Assembly (NCBI RefSeq): GCF_039535785.1
Contig: NZ_BAAAXV010000001.1
Location: 2,046,001 to 2,110,000, forward strand
Source of the DNA: Nonomuraea helvata
Lineage (GTDB): Bacteria; Actinomycetota; Actinomycetes; Streptosporangiales; Streptosporangiaceae
Length of the DNA: 64,000 bases
Reading direction: 5' to 3'
In this document: in pieces, positions 52,977-62,800 of the stretch
Layout of the letters: each line of letters opens with the position of its first letter
How positions within the stretch are numbered: position 1 is the first letter of the stretch
Program-made: the position numbers and the translations under genes
Notes under the pieces: generated by a model
The model's database searches: none
What the model was told of the DNA's origin: nothing
What the model saw: the letters and a program-made list of their open reading frames with translations, nothing else

Positions 52977-53393
52977 GACCTGCGTGCGGCCCAGCGGGTG
53001 TTCGACAGGACCGGGGGCCCGCACGCGGCCGGCCTGTTCACGGCCGACGGCGAGCCGCTCTGCGTGCGCGAGGACGTGGGCCGGCACAACGCGGTGGACA
53101 AGCTGCTCGGCTGGGCGCTGCGCGAGGGCCGGCTCCCGCTGCGGGGCACCGTGCTGATGGTGTCGGGCCGGGCCTCGTTCGAGCTGGTGCAGAAGGCTGT
53201 CATGGGCGGGATCCCGGCGCTCGCCGCGGTCTCGGCGCCGTCGTCGCTCGCGGCCGAACTGGCCGCGGAGGAGGGGCTGACGCTCATCGGGTTCCTGCGC
53301 GGGAACTCGATGAACGTCTACGCCGGCGAGCGCCGCTTGGACATCGCCCTGGGCGCCGGCAACGGCTCAGCCGGCGCACATCAGCCGGGGTGA
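52977..53393 (+). pseudogene. fdhD: FdhD C-terminal fragment
   Basis: The frame from about 52977 reads [55 protein letters not shown] and [14 protein letters not shown], the C-terminal half of FdhD, the sulfurtransferase for formate dehydrogenase. The N-terminal half with the catalytic cysteines is missing, so it is not functional. A GTG at 52998 could still be translated. Confidence 0.85.
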
Positions 53394-53465
53394 TGGCGGG
53401 ATGCCGTACGGCGCCGCCTGGCCCCCAGCTCCGCCGTCCGGCATCCCCGTGAGTTCAGCGCGGTT

Positions 53466-53495
53466 TTGACAACCATTTTCATTTTGGCCCATACT
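53466..53495 (+). promoter_or_regulatory. znu promoter with Zur-like box
   Basis: TTGACA (53466-53471) and CATACT (53490-53495) with an 18-bp spacer. The A/T-rich spacer ACCATTTTCATTTTGG resembles half of actinobacterial Zur boxes, so zinc-loaded Zur could block polymerase here. Confidence 0.6.
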
Positions 53496-53502
53496 GACTC
53501 AC

Positions 53503-54420
53503 ATGATGTCAGGATTTTCCCGGTCGTACGCTGCTGGTTTGCTGGCCGGAGCCACTCTCCTCACCACTGCCGCCTGCGGCTCGGGCTCCGCTGAAACCGT
53601 CTCGGGAGACCGGCCCGAGGTGGTGGCCGCGTTCTATCCGCTCCAGTGGCTGACCGAGCAAGTGGGGGGATCCGACGCGCACGTCACCGGCCTGACCGCG
53701 CCCGGCGTGGAGCCGCACGACCTGGAGCTGGGCATCCAGCAGGTGAGCGAGCTCCAGAAGGCCGCGCTCACCGTCTACATCAAGGGCGTCCAGCCGGCCG
53801 TGGACGACGCGGTGGACGCGGACCGCAGCTTCGACGCCGCGACGGCCGTCAAGACGCTCCCCTCTCACGGAGGCGAAGAGCACGCGGGCGAGGAGCACGA
53901 TCACGAGGTCTCCTACGACCCGCACCTCTGGCTCGACCCCTCCCGCCTGGCCACCGTCGCCACCAAGCTCGGCGAGCGCCTGGCCGCCGCCGACCCGCCG
54001 CACGCGCAGGCGTACCAGGATCGCGCCGCCAGGACGGCGAGCGCGCTGGGAGCGCTCGACCAGGAGTTCGCCAAGGGCCTGAGCACGTGCAAGACCAAGA
54101 CGCTGGTCACCGCGCACGAGGCGTTCGGCTATCTGGCCGACCGTTACGGGCTCAAGCAGGTCGGCATCACGCTCGACCCGGAGCAGGAGCCGTCGCCCGC
54201 GCGCCTCTCCGAGGTGGCCAAGCTGGCCAGGTCCGAAGGCGTGACCACGGTCTTCACCGAGTCTCTGGTCAGCCCCAAGGTGGGTGAGGTGCTGGCGAAC
54301 CAGGTCGGCGCGAAGACGGCGGTGCTCGACCCGCTGGAGAGCAAGCCCTCCGGCGACTACCTGTCCGCCATGCGCGATAACCTCAAAACCCTTCAAACAG
54401 CACTGGGGTGTACGGCATGA
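53503..54420 (+). CDS. znuA: Zinc-binding lipoprotein (ZnuA-type)
   Basis: A 305-residue cluster A-I substrate-binding protein. It has a lipoprotein signal (LLTTAAC), then VVAAFYPLQWLTEQVGG, the metal His motif GVEPHDLEL, a His-rich loop (HGGEEHAGEEHDHE), YDPHLWLDP, VTAHEAFGYLADRYG and FTESLVSP. It is the start of a four-gene operon and captures zinc outside the membrane. Confidence 0.93.
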   Translation: MMSGFSRSYAAGLLAGATLLTTAACGSGSAETVSGDRPEVVAAFYPLQWLTEQVGGSDAHVTGLTAPGVEPHDLELGIQQVSELQKAALTVYIKGVQPAVDDAVDADRSFDAATAVKTLPSHGGEEHAGEEHDHEVSYDPHLWLDPSRLATVATKLGERLAAADPPHAQAYQDRAARTASALGALDQEFAKGLSTCKTKTLVTAHEAFGYLADRYGLKQVGITLDPEQEPSPARLSEVAKLARSEGVTTVFTESLVSPKVGEVLANQVGAKTAVLDPLESKPSGDYLSAMRDNLKTLQTALGCTA

Positions 54421-55196
54421 GCGAAACGGCCTTCGCGATGACCGACGGCCGGGTCTCCTTCGATGGCAAGCCCGTCCTTCGCGGGATCGATCTGACCGTC
54501 TGCCCTGGAGAGGTCGTGGCCCTCCTGGGCGCCAACGGCTCCGGCAAGTCGACACTGGTCCGCGCGCTGCTCGGCCTCACGCCGCTGTCCGGCGGCACGA
54601 CGCTGGTGTACGGCTCACCGCCCGGCAAGTTCCGCGACTGGTGGCGCATCGGCTACGTGCCGCAGCGGCTGCACGTCGGCGGCGGCGTGCCCGCCACCGT
54701 GCGGGAGGTCGTGGCCTCGGGCCGCATCGCCAGGCAGAGCCGGCTCCGCAGGACCAGCCCGGCCGACAGGGCCGCCGTGGCCCACGCGCTGGAGGCCGTC
54801 CGGCTGGCCGACCGCGCGAACGACCCCGTGCAGTCGCTGTCGGGCGGGCAGCAGCAGCGGGTGCTCATCGCCCGCGCGCTGGCCGGGGAGCCGGACACGT
54901 ACGTGATGGACGAGCCGACGGCGGGCGTGGACGCCGGGACACAGCAGTTGCTGGCCGACACGCTCGCCGGGCTGGTGCTCGACGGCAAGACGGTGGTGCT
55001 GGTCGCGCATGAGCTGGGGCCGCTGGAGCCGATCATCACCCGCGGCGTGGTGATCCGCGAGGGCCGCGTCGCGCACGACGGCCGCCCGCCGCGCCCGGAG
55101 GGCGACTGCGCCAGGCCAGGCCACGAGCACCAGCACCCGCACGCCGCGGCCCCGGCCGCGGGACCGCTGACGGGCTGGCAGGGAGACGCATCATGA
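54417..55196 (+). CDS. znuC: Zinc ABC transporter ATPase (ZnuC-type)
   Basis: A 259-residue ABC ATPase with Walker A LLGANGSGKST, signature LSGGQQQRVLIARAL, Walker B VMDEPTAGVD and the H-loop in LVAHELG. The C-terminal tail is His-rich (PGHEHQHPHA), as in zinc and manganese importers. ATG 54417 overlaps the znuA stop (ATGA). Drives the uptake system. Confidence 0.93.
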   Translation: MSETAFAMTDGRVSFDGKPVLRGIDLTVCPGEVVALLGANGSGKSTLVRALLGLTPLSGGTTLVYGSPPGKFRDWWRIGYVPQRLHVGGGVPATVREVVASGRIARQSRLRRTSPADRAAVAHALEAVRLADRANDPVQSLSGGQQQRVLIARALAGEPDTYVMDEPTAGVDAGTQQLLADTLAGLVLDGKTVVLVAHELGPLEPIITRGVVIREGRVAHDGRPPRPEGDCARPGHEHQHPHAAAPAAGPLTGWQGDAS

Positions 55197-56068
55197 TCAT
55201 GGAACTTCTCCAGGAGCAGCTCTTCCAGCTCGCCCTGGTCGCCGCGCTGCTGGTGGGCCTCTGCGCGCCCGCCGTGGGGACGTTCATCGTGCAGCGCCGG
55301 CTCGCACTGCTGGGCGACGGCATCGGACACGTGGCGCTGACCGGCGTGGCCCTGGGCTTCCTGACGGGCACGGCGCCCGTGCTCACGGCCGTGATCGTCT
55401 CGGTCGTCGGGGCGGTGGCCATCGAGCTGGTCAGGGCTCGCGGGCGGACGAGCGGCGACGTGGCGCTCGCGCTGCTCTTCTACGGCGGGATCGCGGGCGG
55501 CGTCATGCTCATGGGCATCGCGCCCGGCGGCAGCAACGCCAAGCTGAACTCGTACCTGTTCGGCGCCATCGCCAGCGTGACCCCTCAGGACATCTGGGTG
55601 ATCGGCGCGCTGGCCGTCGCCGTGATCGCGGTGGTCGTGATCTTCGGCAGGGAGCTGTTCGTGCTCTGCCAGGACGAGGAGATGGCCAGGGCGAGCGGCC
55701 TGCCGGTGCGCTTCCTCAGCCTGCTGATCGCGGTCACGGCCGCGCTGACCGTGGTGATCGCCATGCGCGTGGTCGGGCTGCTGCTGGTCAGCGCGCTGAT
55801 GGTGATCCCGGTGGCCACCAGTCAGCAGCTCACGCGGGGGTTCCGCACCACGATGGGGCTGGCCATGCTGTTCGGGGTGCTCGCCTCGGTGGGCGGCCTG
55901 CTGGCCTCCACCTACTCGGCCAAGGTGCCGCCCGGTGCGGCGATCGTGCTTCTTGCTCTCGCCGGCTTCGTCCTGGCGCTCGCGATCGGTAGATTCGTAC
56001 GGCGAGGCCGTACCCAGGAGTCGACAGTGAGCGAGAGAGCCAAGTTGCGCACGGAGGAGGCCGCATGA
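55193..56068 (+). CDS. znuB: Zinc ABC transporter permease (ZnuB-type)
   Basis: A 291-residue membrane protein with about eight helices and the ABC-3 motifs GTFIVQRRLALLGDGIGHVA and LLVSALMVIPVATSQQLT. It overlaps znuC by 4 bp and zur by 4 bp. Forms the membrane channel of the uptake system. Confidence 0.92.
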   Translation: MIMELLQEQLFQLALVAALLVGLCAPAVGTFIVQRRLALLGDGIGHVALTGVALGFLTGTAPVLTAVIVSVVGAVAIELVRARGRTSGDVALALLFYGGIAGGVMLMGIAPGGSNAKLNSYLFGAIASVTPQDIWVIGALAVAVIAVVVIFGRELFVLCQDEEMARASGLPVRFLSLLIAVTAALTVVIAMRVVGLLLVSALMVIPVATSQQLTRGFRTTMGLAMLFGVLASVGGLLASTYSAKVPPGAAIVLLALAGFVLALAIGRFVRRGRTQESTVSERAKLRTEEAA

Positions 56069-56457
56069 CGACGAGACGCGATGCCGTGCACGACACCCTC
56101 CGCAGGAGCGAGGGCTTCCGCAGCGCGCAGGACGTCTATGCCGAGATGCGCCTGCACGGCGCCAAGATCGGCCTGACCACCGTCTACCGCGCCCTGCAGG
56201 CCCTGGCCGACGGCGGCCAGGTCGACGTGCTGCGCACGGACGAGGGCGAGTCGGTCTACCGCGCGTGCGCCAGCGACGCCCATCACCACCACCTGGTCTG
56301 CCGCCGCTGCGGCCACACGGTGGAGGTGGCCGGTCCCGCGGTCGAGCGGTGGGCGGAGGCCGTGGGGAGCGAGCACGGCTTCACCGGGATCACCCACACG
56401 GTGGAGGTCTTCGGCACCTGCTCCTCGTGCTCCACGGTCCCGGCCAAGGTGGGCTGA
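56065..56457 (+). CDS. zur: Zinc uptake regulator Zur (Fur family)
   Basis: A 130-residue Fur-family protein. The winged helix has GAKIGLTTVYRALQALADGG and the metal-site stretch HHHHLVCRRCGHTVEV, followed by CSSC. It is translationally coupled to the transporter genes and should repress them in zinc-rich cells through the box at 53466-53495. Confidence 0.93.
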   Translation: MTTRRDAVHDTLRRSEGFRSAQDVYAEMRLHGAKIGLTTVYRALQALADGGQVDVLRTDEGESVYRACASDAHHHHLVCRRCGHTVEVAGPAVERWAEAVGSEHGFTGITHTVEVFGTCSSCSTVPAKVG

Positions 56458-56463
56458 GCCCCC

Positions 56464-56918
56464 TCACGCCACCTTCGACAGCTCCTCGTCGCGGGCTTCC
56501 CTGGCCTGAGCACGGCGGCCGGAGCCGTACAGGACGCCGAGGACGACCACCAGGCACCCGGCGAGCTGCAGGACCGACGGTCGCTCGCCGAGCGCCACCG
56601 CCGACAGCGCCACGGTCGTCATGGGCTGGATGAGCAGCAGCAGCGCGGTGAGCGCGGCGGGCTGGCGCGGCAGCGAGAACGTGATCAGCGACCAGCCCAG
56701 CACCTGCGGCCCCAGCGCGAGCAGCAGCAGCCATCCGTGCGCCGGCCACTCGGGCACGAGGTCGGCGCCAGCACGAGCATGGGCGGCACGGCGTACGCAC
56801 AGCGGAACAATGCCGACGTGGCGGGCGATACACCTGATAGCCGGACCAACGGGCCGGAGGTGGAGATGATGAGCGCACCGACTATCGCGACCAGCACGAT
56901 ACGGCGATGTGCACTCAT
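56464..56918 (-). pseudogene. EamA/DMT transporter remnant
   Basis: Two frames. The upstream one (MSAHRRIVLVAIVGALIIST, SGPLVRLSGVSPATSALFRC) is the first two helices of an EamA permease. The downstream one (WLLLLALGPQVLGWSLITFS, LNLLQPMTTVALSA-type) is the last helices. About 120 residues between them are missing, and the frames do not join. Confidence 0.75.
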
Positions 56919-56989
56919 GGAGACCCCCGAACGCCCATGCAGCAGATACAGTTCGACGACGCTAGAACCCGGCGCGGACAGGAGTCAAC

Positions 56990-57538
56990 ATGCCGTTTGG
57001 CCATGACATGGTGCATTCTTTGGCCACCGTTGTCGAACTGGTCAACACTTCGCCCTCCACAGGCGGCGAAGAGGGGCTGGCCGGCCTGGCCGAGTTGCAG
57101 GCGTTCGTGGAGTCCCGCCAGATCAGCGGTGTGACCAAGCTGACGCCCCGCGACCTGGGCCACGTGCGGATGGTGCGGGAGGCGTTCCACCGGGTCTTCA
57201 CGGCCCCCGACCAGCCCACGGCGGTCCGCACGCTGAACGCCCTGCTGTCGGAGACCCGCATCACGCCCCGCCTGACGGAACACGACGGCCACCCGCTCCA
57301 CATGCACTACTTCGCCGCCGACGCGACGCTGGCCGAGCACGTGGCGGCCGACTGCGGAGTGGCCCTGGCCCATCTGCTGGTCGAAGGCGAGGTCGAACGG
57401 CTGCGCACCTGCTCGGCCCCCGACTGCGACCGCGTCTTCGTCGACGAGTCCCGCAACCGGTCCCGGGTCTACTGCGACAGCCGGACGTGCGGCAACCGCA
57501 TGCACGTGGCCGCCTACCGTGCCCGGCGCCGCGCCTAG
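56990..57538 (+). CDS. CGNR zinc-finger / ABATE-domain protein
   Basis: A 182-residue protein. The N-terminal ABATE-like helical domain (LATVVELVNTSP, then FVESRQISGVTKL) is followed by the C-terminal zinc finger CSAPDCDRVFVDESRNRSR ending CGNRMHVAAYRAR, the CGNR signature. These are putative DNA-binding regulators found widely in actinobacteria. Single gene, converging on the transthyretin-like gene. Confidence 0.85.
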   Translation: MPFGHDMVHSLATVVELVNTSPSTGGEEGLAGLAELQAFVESRQISGVTKLTPRDLGHVRMVREAFHRVFTAPDQPTAVRTLNALLSETRITPRLTEHDGHPLHMHYFAADATLAEHVAADCGVALAHLLVEGEVERLRTCSAPDCDRVFVDESRNRSRVYCDSRTCGNRMHVAAYRARRRA

Positions 57539-57550
57539 AGGAGCGGGCGT

Positions 57551-57889
57551 TCAGCTCCTGGTGCCGAAGTACGTGGAGTACGTGCTCGGAGAGAGCATGA
57601 CCAAGATCTTGCAGATGTCGGTCTCGTCGCGGATCCGGAACACGACCACGATCTCCGGATAGATGGCCTCGATGCCGAGCCCGGAGAAGTAGTAGTCGCT
57701 GTCGAAGACAACCCGGTACAGCCCGCGGGACAGCCCCGAGTGGGCCCACTTGCTGACGTTCCCGTCGCCGTCGGTCTCGGCCTTGCCGATGTCGTCCCAC
57801 ACGCCGTCGACCAACTGCTCCAAACGCACTCGCAGGCCCGACGCCGGCCGGCCGTACACTCCGTCGAGCACCTGCGCAGAGATATTCAT
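57551..57889 (-). CDS. Transthyretin/HIU-hydrolase-like protein
   Basis: A 112-residue protein with the transthyretin fold start MNISAQVLDGVYGRPASGLR and end SPSTYSTYFGTRS. In 5-hydroxyisourate hydrolases the N-terminal His (as in THVLD), the HYH segment before the last strands and the YRGS tail carry the catalytic His/Arg residues. Here they read SAQVLD, DICKILV and YFGTRS. The catalytic set is therefore missing, and no urate-pathway genes lie nearby. It is probably a repurposed fold with another ligand. Confidence 0.75.
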   Translation of the reverse strand: MNISAQVLDGVYGRPASGLRVRLEQLVDGVWDDIGKAETDGDGNVSKWAHSGLSRGLYRVVFDSDYYFSGLGIEAIYPEIVVVFRIRDETDICKILVMLSPSTYSTYFGTRS

Positions 57890-59286
57890 GTCTTCACCAT
57901 TCCGACGCCATCTATCCTTGTGCCTTCCAGCCGCTATTCGCCTGCCGGGCCAGCCCGCGCGCCAGGGCGTGGTTCATCGCGTCCGATCCGGGCAGGAGAC
58001 CGAGACACACGCGAGATCCCTGCCCGCGAGACTGACGCGGATGCACCGGTAATTCGGCGGCACACCGGATTTAGAGGATGTCGGAGGCGCGTTACCAAGG
58101 TCAAGTTCGAGTGTCAACCAGAGCTGCGTGAGAGTGATCTGGCACACATTGCCGGCCTCTTCCCCGTGGCCGAACTGCAGCCCTTCTTACGCCGACCGGT
58201 AGGGGCCACTCCGCCGGGGCCGCACCACTGCCGCGGTCGTTGTGCGCATGGACCGGCGGGCGCGTTCTCGACGGCTTGCCGTTCATCCATTTGGTCAGGC
58301 TCGCGTAGGCGCCGGGCATGGCGCGCTCCACGACGGCCGTGAAGCTGAGAGCCATTTCCGTCCCGGCCCACGATCCAACACGTCACGCGACCGTCGCGCA
58401 AACCTCGAGCGACAAGTCAGGCATCGTCCCGTCGAACAGCTCAGACGAATACCGGGAGCCGCGTTCGCAGGTTCCCGGTATTCGCCCGGCCGGCTTCGAT
58501 AACCATGCGGCATCCCGCTATGGCGAGCCCTTTGCACCGGCGTCGCGCAGTTACCACCTCTATGCGGCTGATCAGGGGAAACGTCGCATTACCTCGATGA
58601 ATCGGGGTGCCTGGCGGATCGGACGGGCTCCGCGCGTGCGCTCGATCAGCTCTGCATCGTCCGCGACGCCATGTCGCTCGTGGCGCGGCCGGACGTCGGC
58701 CCCTCTCCGCCGGGTCCGCGCACGAACACGCGCCCGTCCCGACCATCCTTCCAAATCGACTTCGATTTCCGCGCCGAACCGCCGCGGCCGAGCGGCCGGG
58801 CATCCCGGCTTTTGCGCGGGCGCCGCACCCGGAAACGTCGTTCGACGGTCACCGGTCAATCCGACCCGCGGCCTGCGGGGAATCTTGATGATAACGCTAA
58901 CCTGCCGGGCGCGTTCGCAACTCAGGAAGCGAATTTATCAGGACGGCGGACAGTCGCCGGCATAACCGGCGTGACCGCGATTTCCATGGCCCGCCCCGAC
59001 GGGATATACCGCCATTTCACCGAGGACCTGCGCGGTGATGTCCGCTGTCAAGGCCGTACGCAACTCCGGAAATGTAATCGATCAGTTATGCACCGGTCCA
59101 GGGGCGATGCCCTGCGCCTTTCTCCCGCACCCTGGTCGCGGGGCCGCCTCGGGGGCGGTCCAAGAGCCCTCGCGGAGGTAACGCGCGACCGGGCGCGACG
59201 TCGGCCTATTTGCCCGCCACCGGCCCGCCTACTCCCCCGATATCCGCTTTGACCTGGGAAGATGCCACCCGAGAAGGGAACGGATA
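57890..59286. other. Gene-poor region
   Basis: 1.4 kb. ORFs on both strands lack codon bias, ribosome sites or recognisable proteins. Some segments could be decayed coding DNA. It contains the hairpin at 58446-58484 and ends just before the two small ORFs. Confidence 0.5.
58446..58484. repeat. 12-bp inverted repeat
   Basis: CGAATACCGGGA and its exact complement 15 nt apart, in the middle of the gene-poor region. No T run follows, so it is not a standard terminator. Could be an operator or RNA structure. Confidence 0.45.
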
Positions 59287-59373
59287 ATGAATGGATGGAG
59301 GGCGCTCATAGCTTCGGATCAACAGGCAGCCCGCCGGGCGGCGGCAGGCGCCCCAATTGTTAACGCGAGGTAA
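59287..59373 (+). CDS. 28-codon leader ORF
   Basis: ATG 59287 is preceded by AAGGGA at 7-nt spacing and encodes MNGWRALIASDQQAARRAAA plus 8 residues. The TAA is 3 bp before the next ATG, and its last codons contain that gene's ribosome-binding site. Possibly a leader whose translation opens the next start. Small and unproven. Confidence 0.4.
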   Translation: MNGWRALIASDQQAARRAAAGAPIVNAR

Positions 59374-59376
59374 AAC

Positions 59377-59535
59377 ATGATGTGGCGTCGTCTCACGAAA
59401 AGCATCATCCCGCTCGCTCTGTCCGCAGCCCTCTCCGCGGCAATCCTTTGGGCCGGCGCCCACTCCGCCGGCGGCTCGGTCGCACTGTCGCCTAATCTCA
59501 GCTCCATGCACGATGATGGCACTCCCTGGGACTGA
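59377..59535 (+). CDS. Exported 52-residue peptide precursor
   Basis: The ORF reads MMWRRLTKSIIPLALSAALS, then AAILWAGAHS, then AGGSVALSPN, and ends LSSMHDDGTPWD. It has a positive n-region (RRLTK), a hydrophobic core of about 19 residues and an AHS-A type cleavage site, leaving a mature piece of about 20 residues with an acidic, Pro-Trp-Asp end. GAGG sits 6 nt before ATG 59377, and a strong terminator follows. It lies upstream of a TPR-containing regulator, on the same strand. No database name is known to me. Confidence 0.65.
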   Translation: MMWRRLTKSIIPLALSAALSAAILWAGAHSAGGSVALSPNLSSMHDDGTPWD

Positions 59536-59560
59536 CCCGGCGCTCCCCGTACAAGCCTAG

Positions 59561-59584
59561 CGGCCGCCCCCGGGCGGCCGTTTT
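59561..59584 (+). terminator. Intrinsic terminator after the peptide gene
   Basis: CGGCCGCCC, 2-nt loop, GGGCGGCCG, then TTTT: a textbook hairpin with a U run, so the peptide gene is its own transcription unit. Confidence 0.85.
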
Positions 59585-59846
59585 CGCATTCACGTGTACA
59601 CACAGGTTCCGGACAATGGAGTACCGCTGCGGCATGAGAGGCGACCGCGTCGCGAACAGATCGCGAAGAAATAGGTCTAATCTGGCTTCCAAATGCACCG
59701 CGCTGTACACTCCGCGAGTAGGGGGTAATCCATCGGTCCTCTATCGCAGCCGGTCAGGGGGCCTGTCCTGCGCCGATGACGGTGATGGGCGTACCAGTGA
59801 TGTCGGCTGCGCGCACGCCATCGCCGGGCTGAACGGGAGACACGGG

Positions 59847-62800
59847 GTGGAGATTCGGATCCTCGGCCCTTTGGAAATCATGATCGAGGGGAAGCGGCTG
59901 GACCTCGGCAGCCCGCGGCAGCAGGCCGTTCTCGCCGTCCTCCTGCTGGAGGCGGGGCGCGTGGTCTCGGTCCGCAGGCTCATGGAGGCGATCTACGGCG
60001 ACGACCCGCCGGCCACGTCACGGGCGCAGATCCAGATCTGCATCTCCGCACTCCGGCGCTTGTTCGCCTCGTACGGACATCCCCACATCATCACCACCGA
60101 GTCGCAGGGCTACATCTTCCGTTGCGACGACGACCAGATCGACGCGCAGCGGTTCCGGCGGCTCACCGCCGAAGCGCGGCGCGCGCGTGACGCCGGGCAG
60201 CTCGACGACGCCGTACGCGGTTACCGCGAGGCCCTCGCCCTGTGCACCGGGCCGCTGGAGGGCATCGAGAGTCGGCTGGTCCGCTCGGCGGTGACCCGGT
60301 TCACCGAGCGGCAGATCACCATCAACGAGGAGTGCATCGAGCTCGAACTCGAGCTCGGCCGGCACCGCGAGCTGGTGGCCGAGATCACCGAGCTCGTCGA
60401 GAGGCACCCGCTCCGCGAACGCTTACGCGGTCAGCTCATGACCGCGCTGTACCGGTCCGGGCGCCAGGCGGAGGCGTTACAGGTCTACCAGCACACGCGG
60501 GAGACCATGATCGAGGAGCTGGGGCTGGAGCCCAACGAGGAGCTCCGCCAGTTGCATCAGGCGATCCTCACCTCGCACGAAAGCCTCAACGCCCCGGCCC
60601 CACCCCCACCCCCACGCGAATCCCCCTCCGCCGCGCCCCAGGGGACGCCGCGATTACTTCCCAGCGACATCGCCGACTTCACCGGCCGCCGCCGGCAGGT
60701 GGAGACGATAGGACGGCTGCTGACCTCGGACCGCTGCCAGCTCGCCGTGCCGGTGGCGGTCATCTACGGCAAGCCCGGCGTCGGAAAGACCGCCATCGCC
60801 GTGCACACCTCGCATGCCATCGCCGACAGGTTCCCCGACGGCCAGCTCTTCGCCGACCTGCACGGCGCCGCATCGCCCACGGTCCATCCCAAGCAGGTGC
60901 TCGAACGCTTCCTCCGCGCTCTCGGCCTGCCCGGCACGGAGATACCCGACGGCCTGGAGGAACGGGCCGAGGTCTACCGCACCATGCTCTCCAACCGGCG
61001 CATGCTGATCGTGCTCGACGACGCCGGCAGCGAGAGCCAGGTCCTCCCCCTCGTGCCCGGCTACCCGGACTGCGCCGTCATGGTCACCAGCCGCAGCCGC
61101 CTGGTCGGGCTGCCCGGCGCCATGTCCGTCGAGATCGAGACGTTCGAGTCGCAACAGTCGATCAACCTGCTCAAGCGCATCGCCGGCAGCGACCGCATCC
61201 AGGACGACCCGGAGCCCGCCGCCGCCCTGGCGCAGCTCTGCGGCCACCTCCCGCTGGCCCTGCGCATCGCCGGTGCCCGGCTCGCCGCCCGGCCCAACTG
61301 GACCATCGGCCACCTGGTGGAGCGGCTCGCCGACGAGGCGCGGCGGCTCGACGAGCTCAGGTACGGCGAGATGGGCATCCGGGCCAGCCTCGCCCTGACG
61401 TACGAGAGCATGAGCGAACCGGCCCGCCGCCTGCTCCGGCGGTTGGCCATCCTCGACTTCACCCACTACTCCGGCTGGATCGCGGCCGCGCTGCTCGACG
61501 CGCCGCTCACCGAGGCCCAGGACCTGCTCGACGACCTGTCCGACGCCCAGCTGATCGAGATGTCCGGCCCGGACGACGGGCACGCCCACTATCACCTGCA
61601 CGAGCTGACCCGCGTGTTCGCGCGGGAGCGGGTGGTGGCCGAGGAGTCCCCCGTGGAACGCAAGGACGAGCTGACCCGGGTGCTCAGCGCCCTGCTCGCC
61701 CTCACCCAGCAGGCGCACAGCCTGGAGTACGGCGGCGACTACGTCAAGGTGCGCAGCGCCGCCCCGTCCTGGCCGGCCCCGCCCGAGCAGATGGAGACGA
61801 TCATCGGGCTCCCGATGCAGTGGTTCGAGCGCGAGCGCGCGACGCTGGTGGCCGCGATCCGGCAGGCCGCCAGGGCCGGGCTCGTCGAGCTCTGCTGGGA
61901 CCTGGCGATCACCTCGGTGACGCTGTTCGAGGCGCGCATCTACTACGACGACTGGCGGCAGACCCACGAGGTCGCGCTGGAGGCCGCCCGCCAGGCCGGG
62001 GACGTACGCGGCCAGGCGACGATGCTCTACTCGCTCGGCTCGCTGCACAGCGCCGAACAGCGCTTCGACGACGCCCGGCGCGACTTCGAGGCGGCGGCCG
62101 AGATGTTCAGGGCCGAGGGGTACGACCAGGGAGAGGCGCTGGCGATCCGCGACCTGGCGTTCCTGGACCGGATGTACGGCCGGCTCACCGCCGCCGAGAA
62201 CGGTTACCGCCACGCGCTGAAGATCTTCCGCGCCAACGGGGACCTGGCCGCCGCGGCATTCGTGCTGCACAGCCTGGCCAGGACGCGGCTGGAGTTACGC
62301 GACCCCGCCGAGGCCAGGCGGCTGCTCGACGAGTCGCTCCGGCTCAGCCGCACGGCCGGGAGCAAGCGCGTCGAGGCTCAGGTGCTGTGCTGGCTCGGCG
62401 ACGCGTACATCCAGGCGGGCGACCTCTCCCGCGCCGTCGACGTGCTCCAGTCGTCGCTGACGATGGTGCGGTCGATGGACGACGCCATCGGAGAGGCGTA
62501 CGCGCTGCACCAGCTGGCGCTCGCGCGGCTGCGCCGCGGCGAGTTCTCCGAGGCGGCCACCGCGCTCGACCGGTGCATCGATCTGGCGGGCAGCGCCCGG
62601 TCGCGACTGGCCGAGGTCAAGGGGTTCACCGGGCTCGGCGAGCTGGCCTCCGCCCGGGGCGAGCCGGACAAGGCCATCCACCATCTGGACCAGGCGCTGG
62701 CGCTCTGCCGGAAGATCCACGCTCCGCTGTACGAGGTCCGGGTGCTCACCCAGCTCAGCGTGGCCCACGCCGCCACCGGCGACAGGACCGCGGCGGAGCA

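Noticed and set aside
58318..58965. 215-codon ORF in the gene-poor region
   Set aside because: Arg/Ser/Pro-rich, with no domain and no ribosome site. Reverse-strand ORFs overlap it with equal lack of support.
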